Shown here piece after piece: positions 42,644 through 51,375 of a DNA stretch of 64,000 nucleotides. The notes below the pieces were generated by a model that was not told the origin of the DNA, made no database searches, and saw only the letters and a list, made by a program, of their open reading frames with translations. The stretch covers positions 310,001 through 374,000 of the forward strand of contig NZ_JAUOQH010000002.1 of NCBI RefSeq assembly GCF_030547075.1, in the 5' to 3' direction. The number at the start of each line of letters is the position of its first letter. The stretch's first letter is position 1. A program made the translations under genes and the position numbers. Origin of the DNA: Alteromonas sp. 1_MG-2023 (GTDB lineage: Bacteria > Pseudomonadota > Gammaproteobacteria > Enterobacterales > Alteromonadaceae).

Positions 42644-43690
42644 ATGTCACAACTTCCATCACAAATGAAAGGGGTAGTACTTACCCATCACGGCGACCTT
42701 GATGCATTGAGTATCCGTAACGATCTAGCTTTGCCGGTTCCCGCTGCAACCGATGTGGTGATTAAAGTCGCCGCGGCTGGTGTAAATAATACCGATATTA
42801 ATACCCGCAAAGGATGGTATTCAAAAGGCGATAACGATGCAGAAGATGCATCGTGGTCTGGCACACCACTACCGCTTCCCCTTGTTCAAGGCGCAGATGT
42901 ATGCGGCTATATTGTAGCAGTAGGTAGCGAAGTAGACGCGAATCGAATTGGTGAGCGAGTCATTATAGAGCCAAGCTTATCAGAAGCGGATGGCATTGAA
43001 TTAAGCTCACCGTGGTACTTTGGATCTGAATGTGACGGTGGCTTTGCAGAATACACAAAAGTAGCCGCTAAGCACGCCCATGCGGTAAACTCAACACTAA
43101 CTGATGCCGAGCTTGCGTCATTTCCATGTTCATATTCTACCGCCGAAAACATGTTGCATCGGGCTGCAGTATCTAAAGGCGATAGAGTGCTTATTACTGG
43201 GGCTTCTGGTGGTGTAGGCTCTGCGGCCTTACAACTAGCCAAAGCGCGAGGCGCTTTTGTGGTAGCTATCACCAGTGAATCGAAACAAGAGGCACTAAAA
43301 GCACTTGGCGCAGACGATACGCTAACACGCGATTGTAATTGGTTAGCTTATGCGAAAGATAAGCTCTTTGATGTGGTAATAGATTTAGTGGCTGGGCCTA
43401 GGTGGCCAGAGCTGCTTGATATGATGCGCCCCTTTGGTCGCTATGCCGTATCCGGTGCTATTGCTGGCCACACAGTGCCATTAGATGTGCGAACGCTATA
43501 TTTAAAAGATTTACAATTATTGGGCTGTACTGTGCTTTCAGAAGAGGTATTCGGCAACCTAGTTAAACGTATTGAAGCGGGTGATATAGCACCACTTGTG
43601 TCTAAAACCTACCCGATTGAAGACATCAAACAAGCACAAGTAGACTTCGAACAAAAAGCGCATATTGGAAAGTTTGTGCTTACGTTTTAA
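42644..43690 (+). CDS. Zinc-type alcohol dehydrogenase/quinone oxidoreductase family (MDR)
   Basis: A 348-residue medium-chain reductase. GroES-like N-terminal domain with VVIKVAAAGVNNTDINTRKGW, LPLVQGADVCGYIVAVGSEVDANRIGERVI and, at about 180-195, the NAD(P) Rossmann motif RVLITGASGGVGSAALQLAKARGAFVVAI. The structural zinc Cys cluster is absent, as in quinone oxidoreductases. Likely NADPH-dependent reduction of quinones or enones. The operon with the TetR gene (12-base gap) suggests induction by an electrophile or xenobiotic. Confidence 0.88.
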   Translation: MSQLPSQMKGVVLTHHGDLDALSIRNDLALPVPAATDVVIKVAAAGVNNTDINTRKGWYSKGDNDAEDASWSGTPLPLPLVQGADVCGYIVAVGSEVDANRIGERVIIEPSLSEADGIELSSPWYFGSECDGGFAEYTKVAAKHAHAVNSTLTDAELASFPCSYSTAENMLHRAAVSKGDRVLITGASGGVGSAALQLAKARGAFVVAITSESKQEALKALGADDTLTRDCNWLAYAKDKLFDVVIDLVAGPRWPELLDMMRPFGRYAVSGAIAGHTVPLDVRTLYLKDLQLLGCTVLSEEVFGNLVKRIEAGDIAPLVSKTYPIEDIKQAQVDFEQKAHIGKFVLTF

Positions 43691-43695
43691 TCTGA

Positions 43696-45198
43696 TTAGG
43701 TATTAACGTCGGTTTCTAAAGGCTTTGCGGGTTCCCACACATCAACACGATTACGCCCTAGCGATTTAGCCAGATAGAGTGCAGTATCGGCTCGTTCTAT
43801 TAATTCGTTTGGGCTAATTGGGTGGCAATGTAACATAGTAGACACCCCCAAACTTATGGTAAGCCTTTTCCCATAACTCGACAGTTCGAAAGGTATGGCC
43901 GCTTGCTCAATACTCTTACGTATTCGCTCGGCCACTTGTATTGCAGTATCTGTGTCCGTGTAAGGCAAAATTACAACAAACTCTTCCCCACCGTACCGTG
44001 CAACGACATCGTCATTGCCAACACAGGTTTTCTTAAGTATTTCAGCAACCTGAATTAGTGCGCTATCGCCTGCCACATGACCATAATAATCGTTATACGC
44101 TTTAAAGTTATCTACATCTATTAGCAATAGACTTAGCGGTGTATTACTAGTAAGGCTCTTATCAATGTCAGCTTGCAGAGTATTATCAAATAACCTTCTA
44201 TTGGCGATACCGGTTAAGCCATCAATATTGGCTAATTTTGCTAACTTGCTATTAGCATTAATTAATTGCTGCTGTGCATCATGAAGTGCCCGCTCGTTAT
44301 GTGCATTTTGTAACGTATTCGCCAACATTTGAGCTATGCGCTGTAAGTATTTAATATCATGGTCGCGCCACGTGTATGGAATACCTGTAATATCACAGCC
44401 AATAAAACCAAAAATACCATTATCTAGCTCAATTGAAACACAAAGGATAGAGCAGATACGCTCTCGCTCAAACTCCTCTCTCTCGCCCTTGGCCTCTGTA
44501 GGCAAGTATGCGACATTATTCACCTTGAACAAGCCTTCCTGTTTAAGCTTTCTATCTAGGTAAGGCATAGTATCCATTGGCAAAGCTTGAAGGTCGTCTT
44601 TATAAGGAAGTACCCCTGCCGCTACCCACTCATGGGTATTAGTGGCAAATTGCGCGTTATCATAGAACTTAAATAAGTAGCAGCGATCAAGATCACAAAA
44701 CTCACCAAACGCGCCTAATACGCCGTCTATAAGATCATCAACTTTATCGTTAGCAGCATTAATAAGTTGAGAAGACAATGTGGCAAGCAGCCCATTAAAA
44801 GCAATATGCTTACCCACAGGTGAAGACTCTTCAGGTGGAATGAATAAGTTGTTTTGAACCGCCTTTGCGTTAATGACCACCCAGCTAACATCATTGAAAG
44901 TGACCACTGAGCTTTCCAGAAAAAACTGAATACCTTGCTCACGGGTTTGAATTCGCACCCACTGGCAAAGGTGCAATGTTTCTTCTGCAATGGAGAATGG
45001 ATGCTGGCTGCCGGTGAGTTCTTCTTTAGTAATAGGATCGTAAAAACGTAAACTTTGAAGAAACGCATTCGTTACCGCTATCTCGCCGAATTGTCGAGCA
45101 AACGCAGTACTTACATCGAACTCAGGATCACCAATAGGCTTGAATAACAAGCAGGTGGGGAGTTGACGTAGTAACTTAATGCCTTCATTTGGCTCCAC
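43696..45198 (-). CDS. GAF-GGDEF diguanylate cyclase
   Basis: A 500-residue soluble protein. The N-terminal ~130 residues look like a PAS-type domain (QSLRFYDPITKEELTGSQHPFSIAEETLHLCQWVRIQTREQGIQFFLESSVVTFNDVSWVVINAKAV). A GAF domain spans about 150-300 (VDDLIDGVLGAFGEFCDLDRCYLFKF...FGFIGCDITGIPYTWRDHDIKYLQRIAQMLAN), and GGDEF about 325-490, with active-site GGEEF at about 403-407. An RxxD inhibitory site is missing (G-N-D-D at the place), so product inhibition through it is not expected. Probably a cytoplasmic c-di-GMP synthase sensing a small ligand. It stands alone, convergent with the oxidoreductase gene. Confidence 0.92.
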   Translation of the reverse strand: MEPNEGIKLLRQLPTCLLFKPIGDPEFDVSTAFARQFGEIAVTNAFLQSLRFYDPITKEELTGSQHPFSIAEETLHLCQWVRIQTREQGIQFFLESSVVTFNDVSWVVINAKAVQNNLFIPPEESSPVGKHIAFNGLLATLSSQLINAANDKVDDLIDGVLGAFGEFCDLDRCYLFKFYDNAQFATNTHEWVAAGVLPYKDDLQALPMDTMPYLDRKLKQEGLFKVNNVAYLPTEAKGEREEFERERICSILCVSIELDNGIFGFIGCDITGIPYTWRDHDIKYLQRIAQMLANTLQNAHNERALHDAQQQLINANSKLAKLANIDGLTGIANRRLFDNTLQADIDKSLTSNTPLSLLLIDVDNFKAYNDYYGHVAGDSALIQVAEILKKTCVGNDDVVARYGGEEFVVILPYTDTDTAIQVAERIRKSIEQAAIPFELSSYGKRLTISLGVSTMLHCHPISPNELIERADTALYLAKSLGRNRVDVWEPAKPLETDVNT

Positions 45199-45395
45199 AT
45201 ATACCCCTTATAGAAGTTAAGTAATTAGCTATTACTTTAGTACATATTCATAAAACACGCTTTTCAGCGATTAGCTTTAACTGTGAGAATGTTTGCAGTA
45301 ATCCATTACAAGGAACTTACGTAATAAGTTACAGCAACTATGTTTCACCATAGTTTCTTTCCTAAGGACACGAGGTAACTTATGGATGGGTTAAT

Positions 45396-45974
45396 ATGAA
45401 TGAATCAATAAGTGGGCTTTTGGATAAGTTAGTTGATGAAGACGGTGGCGAAAAGCAAAGTGCAGCAGATATTATCGCTCGCTTTGAAGACAGAGGGTTT
45501 GGCCCGCTATTACTTATACCCTCCTTGATTGCCCTCCTTCCTACTGGTGCCATCCCAGGCGTACCTTCCTTGTGTGGCATCACACTATTTTTAATTTGCA
45601 TACAAGTAGCACTAGGTAGAAGTACACCTTGGTTGCCGAATAAAATTACTAACCAGGAAATTCAGCAAGATAAACTACAAAGCGCGGTAGAACGTGCAAA
45701 GCCTTATGTTAAAAAAACCGAAAAGCTATTAAAACCGCGATTCACAGCCTTATCTAAATCACCTTGGAAAAATATGGTGGCAGCTTATTGTGCTTTTGCC
45801 TCGTTGTGTATGATCCCGCTAGAAGTAGTGCCCTTCGCTGTCGCACTCCCCGCCTCAGCGTTAACGTTAACCGCAATAGGCATGACCAATCGGGATGGGG
45901 TGTTTATTGGATTAGGAATGATAATTCAGTTAGGCACTGTGTATTTAACGCTAACAATATCTGGGCTGCTTTAA
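45396..45974 (+). CDS. exoD: ExoD-family exopolysaccharide synthesis membrane protein
   Basis: A 192-residue ExoD-like protein: soluble N-terminus (SGLLDKLVDEDGGEKQSAADIIARFEDRGFGPLLLIPSLIALLPTGAIPGVPSLCGITLFLICIQ) with the family's R-G-F-G-P-L-L-L-x-P-x-L motif and a PTG-x-IPG-x-P-S stretch, followed by hydrophobic segments near the C-terminus (about 125-150 and 158-190). ExoD of Sinorhizobium affects exopolysaccharide production and nodule invasion; its biochemical role is unclear. Ribosome binding is weak. A hairpin AACTATG/CATAGTT (45336-45355) lies 40 bases upstream. Confidence 0.88.
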   Translation: MNESISGLLDKLVDEDGGEKQSAADIIARFEDRGFGPLLLIPSLIALLPTGAIPGVPSLCGITLFLICIQVALGRSTPWLPNKITNQEIQQDKLQSAVERAKPYVKKTEKLLKPRFTALSKSPWKNMVAAYCAFASLCMIPLEVVPFAVALPASALTLTAIGMTNRDGVFIGLGMIIQLGTVYLTLTISGLL

Positions 45975-46006
45975 ATCAATAAAAGCTAACTGAATGACAA
46001 CAATCG

Positions 46007-46795
46007 TTAACGATTAAACGGCATTTTTAACAGCGCTATTATGCCTGCATTGTCATTAGTGGCGGGGTAGTCTTTTTGACCTATGGCAATATCTTCATCA
46101 CGCATGGTTGCACGGCTTTTAAAACTACCAAATAGCTTGTCCCACCAAGACACGCTGAAGCCAAAGTTAGTATTAGATTCTTCTTTACGTTGGCTGTGAT
46201 GAATGCGATGCAACCGCTGGGTAATAATAAGCATCCCAATTCTGTCATCCCACTTCTGTGGCAGTCGAATATTTGCATGGTTAAATAGGGCAAACCCATT
46301 CAAACCAACTTCGAAAATAACTATCGCAATAGCAGGTACCCCAAAAGCGACAACCACCACCGCTTTAATGAACAAGCTTAATATAATTTCGATAGGATGA
46401 AAGCGAAGCCCTGTGGTGGTATCTACGTGGCTGTCAGCGTGATGCATTTTATGAATACGCCATAGAAGAGGAATTTTATGAAACAGCCGATGCTGCCAAT
46501 AAATCACCATATCTAACAGCAATACACTAAAAGCGACCACAACCCAGTGGCTCATACTTAGGCTGTTGAATAACCCCACATTAGTATTATCAGCCCACAA
46601 GGCCACACCGACTAAACTGGCAGGCAGTACTACCCTTGAACACAGCGCGCCTAATACCACCATACTCAGATTGCCTTTCCACCGGCTGGCGCGCCCCAAT
46701 ATCGATTGCCTCGCTGGCAGCCATGCTTCTAGCACAGCCATTATCGTGAATATGCCTAAAAACAGGCTAACTCGAACAAGTGCAGTGTTATCCAC
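46007..46795 (-). CDS. Sterol desaturase/fatty acid hydroxylase superfamily protein
   Basis: A 262-residue di-iron membrane enzyme with about five hydrophobic segments and the three histidine clusters of the superfamily: HRLFH, HKMHHADSHVD and HRIHHS, plus a downstream NTNFGFSVSWWDKLFGSFK signature. Substrate unknown; bacterial relatives hydroxylate or desaturate lipids. Its ATG overlaps the stop of the phosphatidyltransferase gene by one base, so it is the last gene of the eight-gene TonB-receptor/Ynj cluster. A lipid-modifying step linked to that cluster is an inference. Confidence 0.87.
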   Translation of the reverse strand: MDNTALVRVSLFLGIFTIMAVLEAWLPARQSILGRASRWKGNLSMVVLGALCSRVVLPASLVGVALWADNTNVGLFNSLSMSHWVVVAFSVLLLDMVIYWQHRLFHKIPLLWRIHKMHHADSHVDTTTGLRFHPIEIILSLFIKAVVVVAFGVPAIAIVIFEVGLNGFALFNHANIRLPQKWDDRIGMLIITQRLHRIHHSQRKEESNTNFGFSVSWWDKLFGSFKSRATMRDEDIAIGQKDYPATNDNAGIIALLKMPFNR

Positions 46796-47454
46796 TATGA
46801 CTTCTCTTTTTCTTTGTTACTACAATAGTCATCAATGCCTTCTACGGCTTTAAGGGTGGTAAAACCACTGTAAACTCGGGTGATGATGGTAATGCCACAC
46901 GCTGCCGCGAAAACATAAGCCAACACCGGAAAATACGCCGGCCATATACAAAATGCTAAAAACAAGAGTATGGTTTCGGTGCCTTCGGTGAGCCCCTGCA
47001 TATAGTAAAAACTCTTATTCTTGAACTGTGGTTTTTCGATATTGAATTTTTCTGCGGCGACGGCGAAGGCCAAAAAACTACTACCCGTTCCTACAAACGC
47101 GGCCATTAGCACTAACGCAGGTACGCCCCATTCACTAGGGTTAGCAACACCAAAAGCTAACGGTACTGCCGCGTAAAATAGAAAGTCTAAACAAATATCT
47201 AAAAAACCACCTGCACTGCTGCTACTTTGCTGAAAGCGTGCTAGTTCGCCATCGATACCGTCGAATACTCGGTTCGCTACAATACAAATGAATGCCAATA
47301 CCCACCACCCATTAATAATGGCAGGAACCGCCAGCATACCAATAACAAAACCAGCCAAGGTAACTTGATTCGGGGTAACGCAAGCTTTGCTAAGCGCCAC
47401 TATCATGGGCCTTAACAGCGGCTTTATATAAGGCGTAACTTTAGCATCTAACAT
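46795..47454 (-). CDS. CDP-alcohol phosphatidyltransferase family protein (YnjF-like)
   Basis: A 219-residue membrane enzyme. The signature D-x2-DG-x2-AR-x(n)-G-x3-D-x3-D is visible as VFDGIDGELARFQQSSSSAGGFLDICLDFLFY at about residues 70-100, with all catalytic Asp residues. Such enzymes transfer a phosphatidyl group from CDP-diacylglycerol to an alcohol. E. coli ynjF is in the same position relative to ynjBCD, which supports orthology. Six hydrophobic segments are seen. The acceptor alcohol is unknown. It overlaps ynjD by seven bases. Confidence 0.85.
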   Translation of the reverse strand: MLDAKVTPYIKPLLRPMIVALSKACVTPNQVTLAGFVIGMLAVPAIINGWWVLAFICIVANRVFDGIDGELARFQQSSSSAGGFLDICLDFLFYAAVPLAFGVANPSEWGVPALVLMAAFVGTGSSFLAFAVAAEKFNIEKPQFKNKSFYYMQGLTEGTETILLFLAFCIWPAYFPVLAYVFAAACGITIITRVYSGFTTLKAVEGIDDYCSNKEKEKS

Positions 47455-48083
47455 GTCTCTATCTCTATTAAGTGCCCTTGGGCAGCTTCTACGTCGTCGT
47501 TGTCGTGCGTAACTAATAAGGTAGGTAGGCCACGCACTTTAAGCTGCCCGAATACCCAGGTTCGCATTTGAGTTTTGGTGGTAGCATCTAATTTACTAAA
47601 TGGCTCATCGAGTAACACCACACTCGGTGCCGCAGCCAACGTTCGTAACAACGCGATACGCGCCTGTTGACCGCCCGATAAGGTTTGTACCGGCCGATGT
47701 TGTAAATCGCTAAGACCCACTTCGGCTAACATTTCACTAACCCGTTGCTCGCGCTGCGCTTTATTAAGCGCACTAGAAGGCAATGCAAACGCAATATTTT
47801 GCCCAACGGTCATATGTTCAAAAAGCAAAGGATCTTGATATAGCACGCCTACCCCACGTTTGTGAGCTGGCATGTCATTAATGCACTTATCATTGATGTA
47901 TATACTTCCTGTCATAGAAAAAGGCGCAGTTAACTGCCCGGCAATCGTGTTCAATAAGGTTGATTTGCCAGAGCCGCTTGGCCCCATAATAGAAAGCACT
48001 TCCCCAGGTTTAATTACTTCATCGAGTGAAAGCAAGGTATCTGTGTATCGAAACAAACTCACCTTATCTAGTTTCAAGGTCAT
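47448..48083 (-). CDS. ynjD: ABC transporter ATP-binding protein, YnjD-like
   Basis: A 211-residue ATPase with Walker A GPSGSGKST, Q-loop LYQDPLLF, signature LSGGQQAR, Walker B VVLLDEP, D-loop KLDA and H-loop THD all intact. Length and order fit YnjD (217 aa in E. coli), which belongs to the same broad group as the ATPases of thiamine-, iron- and spermidine-type importers. It overlaps the permease gene by four bases (ATGA). The substrate is not known. Confidence 0.9.
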   Translation of the reverse strand: MTLKLDKVSLFRYTDTLLSLDEVIKPGEVLSIMGPSGSGKSTLLNTIAGQLTAPFSMTGSIYINDKCINDMPAHKRGVGVLYQDPLLFEHMTVGQNIAFALPSSALNKAQREQRVSEMLAEVGLSDLQHRPVQTLSGGQQARIALLRTLAAAPSVVLLDEPFSKLDATTKTQMRTWVFGQLKVRGLPTLLVTHDNDDVEAAQGHLIEIETC

Positions 48084-49963
48084 AATTTCGATTTCCTTGT
48101 TTGCAGAAGCGTATAGCGCCCCATCGGGTTAAAACAAATTGTGGGCAGCCACCACGCCAATATAAAGCCTAATAAGGGCATTAGCGTTTGTACTATTACG
48201 TACACCGCCGTTAACCGAGCACTACTGCCCGATGCCGCTGCCACCGCCTCTGTGGTAACGGTAGCAATACGCCCGCCGGTACTTAGTAAGGTAGGCAAAT
48301 ACTGGCTAAAACTAATGGCAAGCCCTAACGCAAACGCCACCAGCATGGGGGCAAACAATAAGGGTAGTTTTATTTTTACAAACACCTGCCATGGCGTTTT
48401 TCCCATGCCATAAGCTACTTGAATATATCTAGGATCAAACTTTCGGTAGGCCACCGCTAACGAGATAAACACATAGGGCAACACATACACAAGGTGGCTA
48501 ATAAACAAATGAAACCACACCGCCTCGTTAAAATAAGCTAATTGAAACCACACTAAGCCATATAAAAACGCCACGCCTGGCACTAGCAGTGGTAAAAACA
48601 AAGTAACTGAAAGCAACGCCCCTGCCCACCCGTTAAAGTAAGAAGAGGGTTTGCTTTTATGCCTGTTACCCCCGATATTGCCGCTATTCCCGTTCAAAGA
48701 TTCTGCTTCTAACGCTAAGGTAGCGACTATTACCGAAAAGCCGCTCACTAACACAGCAAGCAACACGGTATTGTTAAAAGGTTCAGCCAGTGCAGCTAGC
48801 GTGGTTTGCCAATGCAGCAAAGTTAGCCCCTCTGGTAAAAAAGCAGGAAATTGCCAAAAGGTGGCAAAAGACCAGAGTAATGTGCTGATGATAATCGAGA
48901 GTATTAGTAGCGTATAAATGGCCACTATGGCGTAGGCGACTATAGCACTAAGAGTTTGCCCTGTATGCCGATGTCCATTTGAATAGAAGCGAGCTTGTGC
49001 ATGCTTCGCTACTTTTTCACCCACTATCCATACGCTAATAGCCACTAAAGTGACAGCGACTTGAAGCAATGCAGCGGACGATGCCTGAAAGCGCATCGAC
49101 AAATCAACATGATTAAACCATTGCACTACCGCCACGGCTAACGTGGGCGGGTTATTGGGCCCTGACAGCAAGGGGATTTCCACATTAGCCGTAGCATAAG
49201 CTAACACTGCCAATAGAGGTAAACGTACTTGGGGATAAACAATGGGGAAAATAGCTTTGAAAAACACAGTTACCGGTGAATACCCTAGGGCAGTGGCACT
49301 TTTAAAATAACCATCAAACTTACGTTTAATTTGTGGCTGCGACATCACACTTACTGCCATTAAAAACACAAACGGCAGTTCTTTAAGTGCCAACGCGATA
49401 ATAATAGATATACCGTAACTGTCGTACGGAAATGCCCACGTCGGCGGCAATAGCGTACTGGCGCCATCTACACTTATTGCGTCACTTACCCCTATACTAC
49501 TTAGTATGTTACTCACATTTGTAACAATGCTCGAAAAGAAGCCTGAAGGTGATAGCACAAACAACAGCGCAATAGCCGCAGCCGCATGGGGCAAAACTAA
49601 AAGCGGACTTAGCCAAGTTTGTATCTTATTTAAATAGGATGAATGATAAAACACCGCTAGAAGCAAAAAGGCACTTGCAACCGAAAGTAACGTAGCTATT
49701 AAGCCGGTGAAAAACGATAGCAACATCATTTTACCCATGCCATCTATTGCAAATAACCGCCCAAACACATCGAATGTAAAATTATGAGCATCCAAAGCCG
49801 GAAAATAACCAAAGGCAGGTAACACCACGCCAACTAGCCCCGCCAATACCGGTAGGCTTAACAGCAAAATAAGCAACGCCCGCACGCTGAGCGTTATGCG
49901 TTGAAAAAGCGTCATATTGCGAAGCCATTGAGTTCGTGAATGCACCGATATTAGAACCGACAT
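48080..49963 (-). CDS. ynjC: ABC transporter permease, YnjC-like (fused, 12 helices)
   Basis: A 627-residue permease with two similar halves, each with six hydrophobic segments. The cytoplasmic EAA-type loops are visible: TALGYSPVTVFFKAIFPIVYPQVRLP in the first half and QVAYGMGKTPWQVFVKIKLPLLFAPM in the second. This is longer than E. coli YnjC (about 510 aa). ATG 49963 overlaps the YnjB stop by one base. Near the start the DNA shows two 12-base direct repeats GGTTCTAAT(G/A)TC, so the precise start is uncertain; Met17 is an alternative. Confidence 0.88.
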   Translation of the reverse strand: MSVLISVHSRTQWLRNMTLFQRITLSVRALLILLLSLPVLAGLVGVVLPAFGYFPALDAHNFTFDVFGRLFAIDGMGKMMLLSFFTGLIATLLSVASAFLLLAVFYHSSYLNKIQTWLSPLLVLPHAAAAIALLFVLSPSGFFSSIVTNVSNILSSIGVSDAISVDGASTLLPPTWAFPYDSYGISIIIALALKELPFVFLMAVSVMSQPQIKRKFDGYFKSATALGYSPVTVFFKAIFPIVYPQVRLPLLAVLAYATANVEIPLLSGPNNPPTLAVAVVQWFNHVDLSMRFQASSAALLQVAVTLVAISVWIVGEKVAKHAQARFYSNGHRHTGQTLSAIVAYAIVAIYTLLILSIIISTLLWSFATFWQFPAFLPEGLTLLHWQTTLAALAEPFNNTVLLAVLVSGFSVIVATLALEAESLNGNSGNIGGNRHKSKPSSYFNGWAGALLSVTLFLPLLVPGVAFLYGLVWFQLAYFNEAVWFHLFISHLVYVLPYVFISLAVAYRKFDPRYIQVAYGMGKTPWQVFVKIKLPLLFAPMLVAFALGLAISFSQYLPTLLSTGGRIATVTTEAVAAASGSSARLTAVYVIVQTLMPLLGFILAWWLPTICFNPMGRYTLLQTRKSKL

Positions 49964-51375
49964 TAGAACCGTTCACCATAACGGTCAAACCACGCTTGTC
50001 GTATCGCATCTGTCCAACTGCTATGAGGTTCAGCGAAAAGTGGCAATGTCTTTTCTTTATTTAGCGCAGAATCATGGTGTGATATAGGTTTAAACAACGC
50101 TTTGTCGTGGGCAGTAAGCATGGAAAAGTCGAGTACTGAATCGTCACCCCATACCGCCAACTGCTGCTTTTTCGCTTGAGCCTGAGGAGATAATAAAAAA
50201 TTTACCACTTGTTTAGCAGCTGCAATATTTTCGGTGTTATAGGTAATACCGATAAAATGCACGTTCGCTAAGCTGCCATCTTCCATCGCGTAAGTGCGAA
50301 TGCTTTTAGGTAAGTCAAATCGGTTTACTGCACTGGGTATTTCGGCGGCGGTAAACGAAAATGCCAATAGTAATTCGCCGGTTCCCATTAGTCGTTGAAG
50401 CTGCGAAGCTTGGCGTAACATATAATCGCCCTGTTTATACATAAGAGGGTGTAACACATCTAAGTATTCATAAAGCGCGGGGGTGATTTTCGCTAATGCA
50501 GTGTCAGTTACCGGCTTATATAACAAGTCTTGATGGTCTTGGTTTAACGCTATCGCCGCATACTTTAAAAAGCTTATGCCCAAATAATCGTTGGGTAATG
50601 GATAGGTGAATCGACCCGGGTATTGTTTGGCGAAGGCAAGTAATTCATGAATGTTGAGCGGAGGATTTTCTACAAACTGATTATTATAATAAAACACCAT
50701 AGATGCCTTGCCCCACGGTGCTTCTTGTCCGTCGGTAGCAATACCAAAATCGGTGGTCATGGCAGGGTTTCGAGACGGATTCGTGAGGGCAAAATTAGGA
50801 ATGCTATTAGCCCAGTCTTTCAATAATAAATCGTGGCGTTTCATGGCAGCAAAATTTTCGCCATTAATCCAAATTAAGTTCACACTACCTTGGTTGTTGT
50901 TACCCGCCGCTTTTTCAGCGAGTACCCGAGAAACCGCATCACTGGTATCGGCTAGTTTCACATGGTTCAAGGTAATATTATATTGGTCGCTTACTTGCTG
51001 GCCTACCCACTGAATATACCCATTCACTTGGGCACTGCCGCCCCACGCATGAAACTGCACCGTAGGCGAATCGCCTAGCTTTTGATTAGAAGCTTGTGCC
51101 TGATTTAAAGCTGGTGATTGATTTTGAGGCTGGCCTTTTAAAGGAGAATTTGTTGGAGCTTCGGCATTGTTTTGAGCATGGATGCTTGTTTCTGCAGGTT
51201 CAGATGCATAAGCCACCGTAGTAGCAAAAATAAAGGCCGATATTGCGCTTACAATTTCTTTTGAAATAACACGTAAATTGACATGTGAATCAACACCTAG
51301 CTCAAAAGACGTACGTAGTGGCGCTAGGCAAAACAGTCTGCCTAGCGCCGCTAATAGTAAATTACTCTTGGTCAT
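49963..51375 (-). CDS. ynjB: ABC transporter substrate-binding protein, YnjB-like
   Basis: A 470-residue protein whose part from about residue 105 resembles YnjB: VQFHAWGGSAQVNGYIQWVGQQVSDQYNITLNHVKLADTSDAVSRVLAEKAAG, then LIWINGENFAAMKRHDLLL. A possible signal sequence (VSAISAFIFATTVAYA-SE, about 42-57) is preceded by 40 unusual residues that include a hydrophobic LLLAALGRLFCLA encoded by a strong hairpin. A low-complexity Asn/Gln/Ala/Pro linker (about 58-104) follows. No better start codon exists after the hairpin. It overlaps the DUF547 gene by 14 bases. Substrate unknown. Confidence 0.85.
   Translation of the reverse strand: MTKSNLLLAALGRLFCLAPLRTSFELGVDSHVNLRVISKEIVSAISAFIFATTVAYASEPAETSIHAQNNAEAPTNSPLKGQPQNQSPALNQAQASNQKLGDSPTVQFHAWGGSAQVNGYIQWVGQQVSDQYNITLNHVKLADTSDAVSRVLAEKAAGNNNQGSVNLIWINGENFAAMKRHDLLLKDWANSIPNFALTNPSRNPAMTTDFGIATDGQEAPWGKASMVFYYNNQFVENPPLNIHELLAFAKQYPGRFTYPLPNDYLGISFLKYAAIALNQDHQDLLYKPVTDTALAKITPALYEYLDVLHPLMYKQGDYMLRQASQLQRLMGTGELLLAFSFTAAEIPSAVNRFDLPKSIRTYAMEDGSLANVHFIGITYNTENIAAAKQVVNFLLSPQAQAKKQQLAVWGDDSVLDFSMLTAHDKALFKPISHHDSALNKEKTLPLFAEPHSSWTDAIRQAWFDRYGERF
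51316..51353. promoter_or_regulatory. Strong hairpin at the DUF547/ynjB junction
   Basis: TAGTGGCGCTAGGCA (51316-51330) pairs with TGCCTAGCGCCGCTA (51339-51353): 14 Watson-Crick pairs plus one wobble, loop of eight. It lies just after the DUF547 stop, inside the N-terminal codons of the ynjB frame. No T-run follows, so it may set relative expression rather than terminate. Confidence 0.75.
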
